A DNA stretch of 64,000 bases from Agroathelia rolfsii. Taxonomy: Eukaryota; Basidiomycota; Agaricomycetes; Amylocorticiales; Amylocorticiaceae. The stretch is taken from the NCBI GenBank assembly GCA_018343915.1, contig JABRWF010000002.1, positions 2,976,001-3,040,000 of the forward strand, written 5' to 3'. Below the pieces are notes generated by a model. The model was not told the DNA's origin and did no database searches. It saw only the letters and a program-made list of their open reading frames with translations. How positions within the stretch are numbered: the stretch's first letter is position 1; the number at the start of each line of letters is the position of its first letter. This document shows positions 33,630 to 46,240 of the stretch, one piece after another. A program made the translations under genes and the position numbers.

Positions 33630-36600
33630 TCAGGAAAGGTCGAAGCCGGCGTTAGCGTTGATGGCCTGTAGCAATTTCGCCCTAAGCACAGCCTCGTTCG
33701 TGTACCTCGGAAGCTGGACAATTGATGGGTCGCGTGGGCAGTCAGTTGATCATTAGCCCTCGGATGTCGCTCGCACATGGATAACATATATATGCACGTA
33801 CCTTCAGCAGGTTTACACATGTCGACGCCGTCGGTAAGCGATTGTTATCTCCTCCAGCATCCCTGATGGCAAAGTTGGGCACCAGCTCCTTGAAGCCCCT
33901 GTGTGGTGCCTCTGTATGAGCATCGGAAATTAATTAAACAGGAGAGTACACGTACAACAAAGGTGGTCGACTGCAACTCGTGGCAAACCTCAGGAGCGCG
34001 CGGCGTTGGTCCTGGTCAAAGGTGTTGACAACCTGGCCATGAGGAAATTCGACGGTGGTTGAATGAGGCGAGGTGCAGGAATAATGGAATGAAACACATA
34101 ATACTCACGTTCCAGAACATAGTGATTGTTTCTTCGTTGTCGTCATATAATCCACCATAGTTGGTGTTTCTCCTCAGGTCGTCAAGATCTACTGGCGAGT
34201 TGACGCCGCCAATGAGGATTTGGAGCTCCTGTTGATTGAACATTCTATATAGCAGATAGTAAACTATTAATAGGGGCGGAATACTAGGAGTAATATACAT
34301 CACATTACTCACTTGAGCCACTTAGGATCAATCATTTCGGTCAAGCCATCAAAGAAAGCTTCACTCTGGAGCTTGATTTGACGGGTGAGCCGGTAGTGTG
34401 AGACGAGGTGAATGTATTGCAGGCGGTTTTCTTTGGTCACGGGAATATCACTTCCTCCTGGCATTAGATTGACTGTTCTGGTTTCGCCAAACTCTAGATA
34501 GCCGATTCAAGGTTGTATTCCTTATACACAAAAACAGGAAACCTTAACCAACCTTCAACGTTAATGCTAAAGTTGAGGGAAAGGTCCTCAGGGTTGCCCT
34601 GGTAATGCTTCAAGAAAATTAATCCCTTATAAAGGTCGGGATCAAGAGATGCTAAGTCATCCAGGTAGCTCTGCTTGCCCAACCACTGTAGGATATGTCA
34701 ATTAACGGCGCGAGGTTCAAGACAAACAACAATGCGAACCTTGGCCAGGAAAAATCCTGCAAACGCAACGTCAACGAGAATACCTTCGTATAGAGCTTTA
34801 CCTATGATACGACCGATGAATCGGTACCAGTTGAGGTTATGAGCTATTGGAGGTTGGGGTCAACGAATGGAACAAACTGAAGGGTTCTGACGACATACAT
34901 TCCGTAGCATATCTGTGGGGATTCGGGTATAGCTCATTTTCTTTGTTAGCCAGCCAAAGTCCACGATCGGTATCGAAAACCTGCTTGCACAAGGATGTAA
35001 AGAATTCTTTGAAGACGCCTCCACCGTCAATACCAGCCCTAAGTAAACGACACTATCAGATGTGACACAAAATGTAGAAAAAAAATAATGTCTCACTCCT
35101 CTTGACCGAATTTGTCTATGAATACAATCTCAATAGGGTCCTTCAAATCTGCATCACCAAGTTTGTCAAAGCCATCTTCAGCAACATGCTCTCTTCTAAT
35201 CACAACTCTTGTTCGTCGATGAAAGAAACTGTTCCTATTGACTCGCCCGCCTCGCACTATATCATTCGCCACGAAGTGTCGGAATATAGCCACACGGACT
35301 TCAAATGGGATGGCAAATGGAATAGCATGTAAGACACCGAGTCGAGGTGCAATGTGCATAAGCTGACGCTTCGACGTCAAGGATCGTTGCGCACGTAGTC
35401 CGGGAGGATATGCATTCTGCTCGGAAGACAGAGACTGCTCTTCCGAAAGCGCCGCTTCGACGAAAGACTCTATCGAGAAATCGATAGGAGTAGCCTCAAA
35501 ATTATTCGTGACTAGCCAATGATCAGGCTGAGTGAAAGGTCGACGTGAACTAAAAACATTTTTTTAGCTTAAGAGGACTTTAATGGGATCAATGACAGGT
35601 CCATACTCTCGTGCATGAATTGCAACTAGACACTTTGTTACAGTTTCTCTAATTTCCTCCCAGCTGATTCCCACACTAGCCAGAGGGCTTTGCAGCGTCT
35701 CATCGGCACGCCAGTAGAGGGTGAAAGCAATATTAAGCAGCTGACGAGAAAAGGAAGATACTTCATCCAGTGTCAGTGGATTCCGTGGCGCCGAGGCCGG
35801 AGATGTACCAAAGAATTCGTCGTCTCCCATGGTCAACAATGCCTGGGTATATAGATCAGCTAAGAAGAGGAGCGGTGGCCATGCATCAGCGTTGTTAGGG
35901 TCTATGCATAGTCAGCGATACTTGTTCGAAGTAAGTCAATGACATACTTACCGTAAATTGCTCCGATACTTGTCTCCCGACCTAGCACGGAACCCCGAAC
36001 CCAACCGCGATAAATTTCTCGAACCATTCCCGCAGCAGCCGTCCCATATCCGTGCAGAAGTACGCTACTCAGAATAGCAGATTTGTGAGATGACCATCTG
36101 ATTTCTAATGCCAACAAGAACCGAATTAATGCGACTCGACTGGTTAGAGACCTTGATGTTGCAGAGAGAAGCGAGGACACATGTGAGGTAGTGTGGAGCA
36201 TATCCAGGCGTTTGTAAGTTCGGTTATCAAGGACTGGAATAACGGGCGCTGGAGCCACATCGAATGATGACACTACGGCGACATTCGGCTCGCTCGAATC
36301 AGTGTCCGAATCATATTGAGAGGCGGGAATGCCGGCTGATGATTTGGATATCTTCTTCGGGGCTTCAAGGGAGTTGGGAGGAACCGTATGAAGACATCTT
36401 GCCAAAAGGGACAAATAAGCCGTTAATGCGGGACCGGGTAACTTAGCATATCGTGGAGGAACAAAAGCCATCAGGTTGGCGAGCAAATGAAGCGTTGCTT
36501 CTGCATCTAGAGCAAGGTTCAATGGTAGACTGGAAAGGTTGGCGAATGGCAAAGCAGCGGAGAAAGTCGGGAGAACTTTAATGGGGATGCGATTTGGTAG

Positions 36601-37341
36601 GAGAGGAATGGAAAGAATGTGCTTGAATAGATCTGACAACGCGGGTGGATAGTGTGGGCTATCAGATAACGCTGATAGTGATCCGATACACAGGTTTGCC
36701 AGATGGGGAAGCGCGGGAGCTGTCTTTGCTTCGACGGGCTGTACGCTGTGAGACAGAAAGGGTATGGAACAGACTGTTCGAACACTTACTATTTTTCTGA
36801 ATACAACCGAGATCAGATGAAAATAGCCGCGAGGGAGCAAGTAAGATGCGATAGGCATTCCCGTGTCAGCAGACGATATCAGTGATTGAAGTAGCTGAAG
36901 GTGAACCACCGCTTCAGGTTGTTGTGGCGCGTTCGCAACCGATTTAAGTAGGAGTAAACTAGCTTGGCGCAACAAGACAATCCAGCTGTCCCTTCGTGGT
37001 CCATGTAGACCATCGTTGATGGAGACCCCGTCTTTCATGGCCTCTGACCAAGCAGTCAGGGCCTCATGGTCCAAACCAATCAACACCAGAGCGCGCAATC
37101 CCATGATACCCCGCAAGTCACGAGATAAAACCTCTCTAAGCCATGACCGAGTGCGCAGTGCTTCGATGTGCCCTCTGTACCAAGACTGTATGGCGATGGC
37201 ACTATCCTGTTTTCTTCGATTGTCCTCGCGTTCCAAGCGGCGGCGCTTTGCCTGATCTAGGATGGATTCAGAGGATGTGGAGGAAGAGTTTCCGGCGAGA
37301 TTTATATTGCGCCGTCTCCTGTGGTCATCTACGCCAAACAT
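33630..37341 (-). CDS. HUL5: HECT-type E3 ubiquitin ligase, HUL5/UBE3C family
   Basis: The gene starts MFGVDDHRRRRNINLAGN at 37341, followed by the SAIAIQSWYRGHIEALRTR segment, an IQ motif at about residues 45-65. The first exon runs to about 35952 and may contain an in-frame 51-nt intron near 36790. Later exons visible include 35901-35607, 35549-35097, 35038-34899, 34843-34740, 34685-34553, 34493-34313 and 34244-34109. The HECT domain reads HARDSRRPFTQPDHWLV, AGIDGGGVFKEFFTSL, HNLNWYRFIGRIIGKALYEG, NQQELQILIGG and NTNYGG. The catalytic segment is RLPTASTCVNLLKLP, with the active Cys codon at 33817-33819, and the tail is AINANAGFDLS. Hul5 associates with the proteasome and extends ubiquitin chains (known for the family). 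Exact exon edges near 33950 are uncertain. Confidence 0.92.
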
Positions 37342-37835
37342 ATTCTTGATTCCAGTAAGAGTGTGCTGTATTGCAGGTGCGTGTTAAGAGTTTGTGATCA
37401 AGAATGATTATGCTAGCACAGTCAGGTTGGCACTGGCAGTGGATGTTTCTAGAGAACGATTGCGTAGTCGCTGCAGCATAATATCAGCATTCCAGCATCT
37501 TTACATTTCCGGAACCAAATTATATAATCCTCTGAGCGGTTGTGTTAGGATCCAGGTAACAGGCACTCCGAGTCAATCTCAGTACTCACACCTCCAGAAA
37601 GATATGGAATTATGGCCTCGATACTGATTCGGACTTTTTGAAACCTGGAGTTCTTGGTGGTGCTTCTCAATATATCTATCACACCAGTGTATAACCCCCC
37701 CCCCCCAACTCAGACACCCACTGGCATCGTTCCCCACTGCGACTGTCTCCGAGTCTGCTATTGTGCCTTGCAGTTCAAGTTAACAACTCAGGCGATCCAA
37801 GAAATTAGTATCGCTCTAATAATTTGGATACTCGA
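37342..37835. promoter_or_regulatory. Divergent promoter region, HUL5 / PAP2-family gene
   Basis: Spacer between divergent start codons. It contains a run of about 12 C at 37695-37706. No coding segment is recognised. Confidence 0.45.
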
Positions 37836-38500
37836 ATGAGCGTGTCGAGCGAAATGTCAAAATCTCGTCGGTCCCTCTGGCTAGCTTTTTTTGAGAGGGT
37901 GATTCCTATTTAGCTAGAAAGAAAAGAACTTCTTGGTTGACGTACCTACCCAAGACCGACTTGACCGTCTTTTTCCTGACGTCGTGTTTCATTCTATTCA
38001 CGCGCTCTGTCGCAAGCATATACTTTGCCGCTGGTGCCTCTGCTTGCTCAGTAGCTGTCAAGATAACTAAGAGACTCATTCGACAACCCCGCCCTGTCCA
38101 TCCAAAGCAACGCAAATTGTCTTATGGGTACGCGCTATTGTGTCATAAATACCAAGGGTTTCCCTTTAACGAACAACTCTCTTTCTCCAGCATGCCTAGC
38201 ACACATTCTGCTACTATTGCATTTTATGCAACATATCTCACGCTTGCGTGCATATTTCTGCCCTTGCATCCCTCTCTTTCGTTCATGTATTCAATTCGTC
38301 AACTATTACCAGGTGTGATAGTGCCGTGGGCCCTCTTAGTTGCAGCCTCTCGAGTATGGCTAGGGCATCATACTAGGGCTCAGGTTGTAGTGGGCTGTCT
38401 GTTTGGATTCTTTTTCGCGTCTGGTTGGTTTTGGTGGTGGAGCTCGGATCTCAGTAAATATGAGGCATATGTTGAAGCTCGCTTGAACTCTTACTTTTGA
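37836..38500 (+). CDS. PAP2-family phosphatase, dolichyldiphosphatase-like (CWH8/CAX4)
   Basis: Exons 37836-37898, 37955-38127 and 38191-38500 give 181 codons plus stop, shorter than the roughly 240 residues of yeast Cwh8 or human DOLPP1. The three PAP2 motifs are present: KITKRLIRQPRP, the YGMPSTHSAT motif rebuilt by splicing, and SRVWLGHHTRAQVVVG containing the catalytic His. Hydrophobic membrane segments lie between them. The HTxxQV ending resembles dolichyldiphosphatases, which recycle dolichyl pyrophosphate in the ER lumen for N-glycosylation. The second intron (63 nt) is a multiple of three with no stop, so its retention would insert 21 residues just before the PSTH motif. The family is sure; the substrate is inferred. 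Confidence 0.78.
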
Positions 38501-39089
38501 CTGAATTTATGATATAGCTTATACACAATGCAAGTCTCTTTTTTCTCCCTTTCTTGTACGACTTAAGGGTACTATACTCCATTGGGCATGTATATACCCA
38601 GGTTCTCTTGGTACACAACCAAGATCTCAAACCTATGGATTTGGATAGTTGAGCCTGAACATCTGGCAAGGCAGGTATTTATTCGCATGTCTTTTGCAAT
38701 AATCATCGCGATGTACCTGGAGTTTGTGCCTGAGGTAGAAATCCAACCGAGATGCAATCTACTGTAACTTAGTAGAAAAGATAAAGAATTGCTATTGTGT
38801 ACTTGCTTGGAAAATGAAGAAAGGCACCATTCAAACGATTTACCTCTGAGACCTACTCGGGACCAATGAAGAACCGACGGTCACGGTGATGACAGAATGA
38901 TGCGCGATGGTGGCTGATTGAACGCTAAATACAGCCTCACGCCACAGCCCGTGCTGCCGCTCCTCGTCTGTGACCAATCGACTGGGGGCCGTCTTACTTG
39001 ACTGCGCACTTCCATTACTCTCTGAAAACCCGCTATTTAACCCATTGACCAGCAAATAGGATTCACAATCGTTCCATCACCTTTTCATA
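38501..39089. other. Intergenic region PAP2 gene - PLC-like gene
   Basis: Contains the PAP2 gene 3' flank and the PLC-like gene promoter. No gene, RNA or repeat is recognised. Confidence 0.4.
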
Positions 39090-40465
39090 ATGCTCTTCTC
39101 TCACTTCGCGCCGGTCGCGTTTAGCTCTCTCTTGCTTTCCTCCTTTCCTGTCATTCAAGCGCTCTCCATTTATCCAAGACAATCCTCGAAATCATGCAAT
39201 GGTTCTCCTGATGTATGTTGAGGGACTTGACATCCCTGTATGCAAGTTGCACTGACGACCGAACATTAGTTGTGTGATCGCAGCTACGGCAACATCACAT
39301 TCGTAGGCTCTCATGACTCCTATGCAATTGGATCAGTTAGCAATCGTAAGCGTTGCTGGTTGACAAGATAATATAAGCCTTCTTCTTTAACCAACCTTTC
39401 CTTAGTGTTTGTTAATCAGGATCAAAACAGTTGAGTTAAATTTCCTTGTTTTGATTCACTCCGACACCAGCTCTTACGCTTGTTGTTCTCCTAGTTACTC
39501 AGCAGTTGAACGACGGTATACGTATGCTCCAAGTACAGGCTCATAACAACAGCGGAACTGTGGGTAAATTTCTCTTACGACGACGGGGTATTTTTTAATC
39601 CCTATTTATAGATTCAATTATGTCATACATCTTGCTCTCTATTGAATGGTGGCACTCTTGAATCGTACTTGACCACCGTCAAGACCTGGATGGATGCAAA
39701 TCCCAATGACGTTGTGACCTTGCTAATGGTCAACATCGATGACCTTCCAATGTCCATGTACGCATCCGTATTCGAGTCCACAGGCATGGGCTCTTTGGCG
39801 TACTCTCCACCTTCCGCCAATCTCACCAATACTGCCTGGCCTACTTTGAACTCCCTGATCAACAACGGCACACGGCTGGTTGCCTTTGTTGATACCAAAG
39901 CCGACTACTCAACCGTACCATATATCATCGATGAATTCACAAATGTTTGGGAAACAGCATACGACGTGACTGATACGACATTCGATTGCAATGTTAACCG
40001 CACACAAGGAGATACTTCCAGTCAGCTGTATTTGATCAACCATTTCCTCGATCAAGTTGTGCTCGGTAGTCCTGCACCAGACGCCTCGAAAGCGAACGTG
40101 ACCAATGGTGTCAGCGGTACAGGAAGTCTCGGCCTACAGACTAACGAATGTGCTGCCCAGTATAACAGGTATCCCAACTTCCTCTTAGTCGATGTAAGTG
40201 GCTCTCGTCAGTGATATGTACAGAAATGAGCTAACAATTGTGCCAGTTCTACGAGTACGGCGGTGGCTCCGTATTTGAAGTTGCTGCGTCAGCAAACGGT
40301 GTGACGTATAGTCCTTCAACACCCATTGCCACACCGAAGCCAACATCGAGTAGCTCCACTACAAGTTCTCATGCCGTTCCCAGACTGGCATTGAACCGTG
40401 GCTCCCTCTTTGCATCTTTGACTGCCGTAACGGGAGTCGTATTGGGTGTCTTCATTATACTTTGA
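39090..40465 (+). CDS. Secreted PLC-like phosphodiesterase (PI-PLC X-like fold)
   Basis: Exons 39090-39212, 39270-39345, 39406-39429, 39495-39559, 39612-40193 and 40247-40465 give 362 codons plus stop. A signal peptide (hydrophobic residues about 10-25) precedes LCDRSYGNITFVGSHDSYAIG, whose SHDS carries the catalytic His of PLC-like phosphodiesterases. Then come DGIRMLQVQAH, LCHTSCSLLNGG, the TVKTWMDANPNDVVTLL segment and FVDTKADYSTVPYI. The C-terminus is Ser/Thr-rich and ends in a hydrophobic stretch (VTGVVLGVFIIL) after small residues, consistent with a GPI anchor. Homologues are abundant secreted fungal proteins of unknown substrate. A second catalytic His typical of bacterial PI-PLC is not obvious. 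Exon 3 is only 24 nt. Confidence 0.85.
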
Positions 40466-40696
40466 GGATAATATTTAAGAGTACATTTTAAACACTTGGA
40501 CGCGGAATGGCGTTCTTATTTCAGTCTTCCTTTTAATTGATATACTCGCATGGACATTACTCATCTCATTCCTTTCATTGGCATACGTACATACATTCAA
40601 TGGAACATCGCATCAGAAGTTTTTGAAAAAAAAATACTCTGGCATATGAATACCAAGCCTATTATTTGGTAAAGTCATTCTAAAGGTGCGAAAAAG

Positions 40697-41961
40697 CTAC
40701 TTCTTGCGCTCCAGCTTCCATTTGTACACTCTTGGCCTCCACGTTTCACTGTCCACCGTCTTTTTCCTGTCTTTGAGCGCTCGACCACCACGGGCGTCAA
40801 GCGCGTCTTCGTCGTCTTCATCTGGACTCTCTTCCCCTTCTACCTTCTCCCTCCCTTGGATTTTCCGCCGTGCACCTTTACCCATCATCAGACGTTGCAT
40901 TTCGAATTCGCGCATGACGTAACGTAGTTGCTTGTCTCTTAGGAGACGAGAGGCCAGTTCTCGGAGGAGCTTCTTTCGGTGTATCTACCAAGGGAGAGTT
41001 AACTATCATAATAATTATTACGATATTACGAAAGGGGACTATACCATTGCAGATCCTTCTTCCTCGTCTATATCCATTGAGGAAAACTCTTTGAGCTCTT
41101 CAGCAGACATGTCTGGCATTTTTTGTTTGCCCCTCTTTTTCTCTGATGCAATTTTCCACCCTCTGGAGGCATCAGCTGAGGATCGGTATGTCTTCTCGTC
41201 ACTGTTCTGATGAACCGATTTTGATATGTCTTCAGGCTGGGACATGTATGTGGAGGCTGATCATGGTCAGCCCTATGAATGTGTGTCTATCCATATTACA
41301 GGACAAACCTTCTGCCATGTTGTCTGCAAATAGTATATGCTTTGCAGTGCCTTTGGGACGAGAGTGTCGTTTGGAATGACTCGAAACAGAGGGCAGAACG
41401 TCAGCTTCACGAAAAAGGTCTATCTCGGAATCCTTGAAGCCCTCTAACTCTTCGCTTTCTTCAGTAAGGGGATGTACAGGATCCACCAACCCATTTAACT
41501 GAGCCTTGATCTGATCAATTTTCTATGGGGTTTATGAGAAAGGAGTCAGGAAATTTGATGAAACCCTATACCCACTTTCTGACCTGAAGCACGCATTGTG
41601 CGAATATAATTCTCGTCTTGTGTTTTTAAAACTTTGATCACGTCCTCTGGAAGGACAGGATTTCCACGATCTTTGACATGCACACCATTCTTTCCTTCTT
41701 GATTTGATTATGTAGACAGAGTGGAAGGCATCGTTATGAACACACCTGCGTCCGCTCTCTTGTCATAGAGAAATAAAATTCATCTTTATTTCTTTCCACA
41801 GCCTTTTGCTGCAATCTCTGAAGACGATCCTGCTTAGAATGATAGTCCTTGGCACGAAGAACATAGTCTTTGTGTTTCTCTAATATGCCGAGCCTGGTCC
41901 TGTTTGCAAGCTGGGAGCGTTCTTTGTGATTTCTTCTGTGTAATGAATTTCTGAGTGGCAT
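40697..41961 (-). CDS. UTP11: U3 snoRNP-associated protein UTP11
   Basis: Exons 41961-41746, 41689-41576, 41522-41309, 41256-41045 and 40984-40697 give 347 codons plus stop. It begins [20 protein letters not shown], with [39 protein letters not shown] and [19 protein letters not shown], all classic UTP11 signatures. It ends with a basic [13 protein letters not shown] tail. UTP11 is part of the small-subunit processome that processes 18S pre-rRNA in the nucleolus. It is longer than the roughly 250-residue orthologues because of an acidic insert in the C-terminal third (about residues 290-325). The start is 147 bp from the divergent FAR1-like gene. Confidence 0.92.
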
Positions 41962-42108
41962 GGTTGGTTGGTGAAGAAGTAGCGTCTCGTCGGAGCCTGA
42001 ATGACTTGTCTACCACTTGCAACACTCTTGACTTCAGGTTATCTATATCTCTCCTGTAGTACAACGATTGCAACTGGTGGGAATAATCACTAAAAACTAA
42101 CTCTTCAA
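41962..42108. promoter_or_regulatory. Compact divergent promoter, UTP11 / FAR1-like gene
   Basis: Only 147 bp separate the two divergent start codons, so they probably share a promoter. No specific factor site stands out. Confidence 0.5.
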
Positions 42109-43385
42109 ATGAGCTATCAGCACTTCAGGCTCGGAGAACTTGCTATGGCGTCGCCTCTTCCACCTCATTTGAGAGGAGGCACATCTTCCATGGTTGCACC
42201 ATCTACTTCGGTTCCCAACCCCCCACTTCCACCACCTTCTGCCTCTACATCTTCAAATGGGAAAGTGCCTTATGGTGCTGGTGACTCTGAAGATGGATAT
42301 ACTCTTGTTTTCCCATCTTTAGAAGCTTTTAATGCGTGGCGCCGGCATGAAGAAGAGACTCAGATGGTTGAATTTGTAAAAGGAGATACGCATGGCAGTA
42401 AAGCAGTACCCCCTCGTTTTAAAGACCATACAAAGCTCGTATGTGCCAGACATACGAGGAGTGGTCGCAAGAAATATGTGAAGAAACATCCGGAGAGAGT
42501 TAGAAAAGTCCCAAGTCGAAAGGTGTCTTAAATCCCCTTCACACGCATAATTGTGGATATTCTAAACCTGAGCTCTCCCTGGCCTTCCCCTCCCAGCTCG
42601 AAGGAATAGGCTGTCCTGCGTCAATCAGCTACAAGACTTATTTCGATTCGGATGAAGTTCGTGCATCTTGTACGCGTTTATCTCATTATTTCGAGTTGAG
42701 GAAAGCAAACTCAAATGTATGCGCAGATAACAATCAACATTCGCATGAAATCGGAGAAGCAAATCTTCCATTTACTCGTCGTGGTCGCAAGATGGCAGCT
42801 CTGAATGAACGAAGGTCCCATAACAAATCAGCGGAACCGCCTGCCAATCCCAACTCGGATGGCACCGCATCGGCGCCAACTGCCATCCCTGCTTCTGCCT
42901 CGACGCCGTCCTTTACCACTTCCCGACCTCCTGAGTCTGCCTCGGCTCCTTATAACCACCCTACAAATGGCTTTGCAACATTTGCGAGCCCTGTCCCCCC
43001 TAATCCTTACGCGTCCGCGCAGCCAGGTATGCCTGTGCATCCCGTTAACCCAGCCCAAATACATGCGTTAGCACAAGAGCGTTGGGATCGGATGACAACA
43101 CTATTTCACTCAGTGCGGGAAGCCGGTAGAGTGCATCAACATGACCAAGGAAATATCGCTGCGTTGGAAGCTATATTATTTAGGATGTTCATGGAGGTGC
43201 CCGCACCTGGACAGCAGCTTCAACCCCCTCCGCCGCCTCCACAAGGTATGCCGCTGGGCGCGTCAATGCAGAATGTTCAGAACGTGCAGCATTCAGGACC
43301 GCTGGCTGCAAGTGACGAGGAGGAGAGCGATGGTGCAGAAGAGGATATCGATATGGCCCACGACCAAAATGTAATGAATGCATAG
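42109..43385 (+). CDS. FAR1/WRKY-GCM1-like zinc-finger protein, putative DNA-binding
   Basis: Exons 42109-42522 and 42597-43385 give 400 codons plus stop. After a Pro/Ser-rich N-terminus, residues about 60-210 carry a FAR1-like domain. It comprises SLEAFNAWRRHEEE, a Cys-His pair in LVCARHTRSGRKKY, the GCPASISYKTYFDSDEVRA block, and a terminal CADNNQHSHEIGEANLPFTRRGR. Together these suggest a WRKY-GCM1-type zinc-binding fold related to that of Mutator-like transposases. No catalytic transposase domain follows; the C-terminal half is low-complexity (Ala/Pro-rich) with an acidic tail ending near EEEDIDMAH. It may be a domesticated regulator. An alternative start at 42145 is possible, and a further small intron near 42655-42695 cannot be excluded. 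Confidence 0.65.
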
Positions 43386-43741
43386 TTCTATCATCTATTA
43401 ACCAAACCTCGCCAAGTCTACTCATAGCGCTACCATTCCATCCTATCTATGTAGTTAATTATCCCATTACGACTATCATGATTGGTTTATTTTACACGAG
43501 TTTGGTGATGTTGCATGTTTGCATGTCGTGACGACGTCACAGATGTCACAGATCTCCCCGCCAGGGACGGTACCGTTGGCCACCACCGCCACTTGAGCTC
43601 TCTGTTCAACGTTTCGACAGCCTGAGACTGCCGGATTTCTACTGCTTCACTCCAACTCCCTCAGTTGCTTCTTTCTGAAAAAAAAATCACACCCTTTCAA
43701 TTGATATATTTTTCTCCGTTTCTGGGACTGGTCTAACTTCG
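43386..43741. promoter_or_regulatory. ULP1 upstream region with CRE-like sequence
   Basis: A 356-bp spacer. A TGACGACGTCAC cluster lies at 43528-43539, followed by two direct AGATGTCACAG/CAGATCTC-like segments. The role is unknown. Confidence 0.35.
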
Positions 43742-45978
43742 ATGCTTTCACGCAAACGACAAGCATCAGAGAGCATCTTGCCAACCCGCGACGCCAAATT
43801 ACCCCGTACGAATCCACAAGAACCCCAGAAACAGCAAGGAGTACTACAGGGTCTCAGTTCTGTCACTGGATTTATTCAGAGTCTCTTTGAACGTATGTAG
43901 ACCTTTTCACGATAACCTGATAATGTTGACACAACCAGGTATGTAGGTGTCCCCAGTACTCAGCCATCGAACAACCGCGTTACATACCATCATCCGCCAC
44001 CTCATAAATCCAATCACGAACCTCGCTCGCAGTTACGCGCAAGGAGACATATACCTTCACTTTTGCTATCATCCGAGATACCCAACGGAGTTGCCAGGTC
44101 TGACGATCTCGCCGTTATGACTCGCTCATTACCCAATGAATCGTCATTGCACGCTGCCATGAGCCGTCGTGAGATGCCACCGCTACCTTCAGCACGCGTT
44201 CCTGTCCCTTCAGTGTCCATCACATCAATAGCATCAATACCTGGGCCATCTCGTCAGGCGGACGCCGCTGAGTTGTTGTCACAGCCAGACTCCCAGCCTC
44301 CTAGCAGTCAAGGGAGTCACCGGTCTTACCGGACAAGGGAGCATATCCATGCGCGTCAGGTATTTGAGGAAATTATCGGTATATTGATGTGTGCATTCAA
44401 CATAATTTCTGGGTTTCTTCATTATAGCATAAAGAAAGGATTATACGAGACCGCAAAAAAGAACTGGATGAGCTAATGCAAGAGTTATACCTATTGGATC
44501 GAAAGAAAGGTATGTCCCTGTGTTCATATTGTTTGTGAACAGTGAATTTATTTCTCCTAGGCTATAAGGCGAACTTCGAGACCTTCAAAGGTAGTCAACG
44601 GTACTACAACATTGTATAGATGCCAATTTACATTCGGCGCTCTCAGGTTTTATGGAGTACAAGTATAAATTGCAGACTCAAACTGACGATGGTTCTATCT
44701 GTAAGCAGTATTTTCTCATTTCATTCTATAAAATTCTAATCTCCCATATTAAGTGCATTCACAACCTTCTCGTGCTGGGACCCATGAACGACGACATTCA
44801 AGCCCCGAAGTTTGTACCTTGAACTTAATTATACTAACTATACTCTGATAGTTTCTGTCTACAGGCCTCTACAGACGCATTTTTACGAAAGGCTTTGGCG
44901 CGCGCTCGTAATACTCTGAGAGAGTAAATATTCCAAAAACTTGTTTGCCTCTTGATGTTAAACTAAATCGATTTAGGCCCCAGCAGACGGCTTTCCAGAC
45001 ACCGTTATACGATCGATCTCGAATTGCCGCCCAAGTCAAAGATGCGGAGATTGACGGTCGTCTGCACCCGAAGGTATCAGTCCCGTCCTCCCTACCGCCT
45101 CAGGACGAGTTGCAAGTGGACGGCTTCCTGCGGCAGCGCGGGGTCCTCTCTAAACTTGACCGAGAGCAAGTGGTTGACAAGGACATAGCTCGTCTACGCC
45201 CAAATCAATGGCTCAATGACGAAATCATCAACTTCTACGGTGCACTCATTCAGGTGAGAAGCCAAGAGAAGGAGAACATTGGGGCGACCAATGGCCTCAC
45301 AAAAACTTCGAGCAAGCGTCAGCCTTTGAATGTACACTACTTCAATACGTTCTTTTGGACGAAATTGAAAAGTGATGGGTATGAAAAAGGTCGCCTGCAA
45401 AAGTGGACAAAGAAGGTTTATTTGTCTCAGCCTTTGGATTATTCGTGGTACTCAACCATTTGGCAATTAGTTTGATATTTTCTCCAAAGACGTCATTCTC
45501 ATCCCTGTCAACCACGATAATACCCATTGGACAGCTGCTGTCATCAATTTCCGATGCAAAAGGATAGAATCCTACGACAGTATGAATATGGACAGATCAA
45601 AGGTGTTCAAGGTGTGTTCACTTCCCCTAAGGCTCTCGATCAAGAACTCATTATTTTTCCCTTCAGATTCTTCGTGGCTATCTTGATGCGGAACATAGAA
45701 ATAAGCGGAAACAGCCCTTTGACTTCAGTGACTGGGAGGATTATACTCTCGAGGTTTTTTCTTTCTTTCTCGTATACGTGATGACTACGAGTACTAACAC
45801 ATCTTTGTAGAGCACACCTCAGCAAGAGAACGGATATGATTGTGGTGTATTCACCTGCCAGTTCCTAGAGTCCCTTTCTCGCGGAGAAGAGACGTTTTCC
45901 TTCTCACAAGAAAACATGCCATACCTGCGGAGACGAATGATCTGGGAGATATGCAATAGGCGACTGCGCGATGACTGA
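43742..45978 (+). CDS. ULP1: SUMO-specific cysteine protease Ulp1/SENP
   Basis: Eleven exons (43742-43892, 43947-44359, 44428-44509, 44561-44590, 44647-44700, 44754-44809, 44865-44923, 44977-45415, 45471-45611, 45667-45753, 45811-45978) give 559 codons plus stop. The first 330 or so residues are disordered and Ser/Pro-rich. The C48 protease domain follows: LRPNQWLNDEIINFYGAL, HYFNTFFWTKL, then the catalytic His in NHDNTHWTAAVI, the Asp in ESYDSM, and the Gln/Cys in NGYDCGVFTCQF (Cys codon 45841-45843). It ends RRRMIWEICNRRL. The enzyme matures SUMO and deconjugates SUMO from targets, often at nuclear pores. Several exons are very short (30 to 59 nt). It is convergent with BET1. Confidence 0.93.
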
Positions 45979-46240
45979 TGAGTGAGGTGATGACTATAGG
46001 CGGTCGATGGCTGATCTTGGGGTCTCCTGCGCACTTTTCATACCCTCTTCAGTTATCCATTACCTTACTGCAGCATATCTCTGTTCACACATCTTACACA
46101 TCTCACATATCTGTCTACCTCTGGGATAACCCTCTTCACTAATGGGAAAGCTGGAAACAAATGCATTTGGAGGATTAGAGCGACTGCTTCTACGAAACAT
46201 GAAAATTGTGATAAATAGTAAGGATGTACATAAGTATGCG

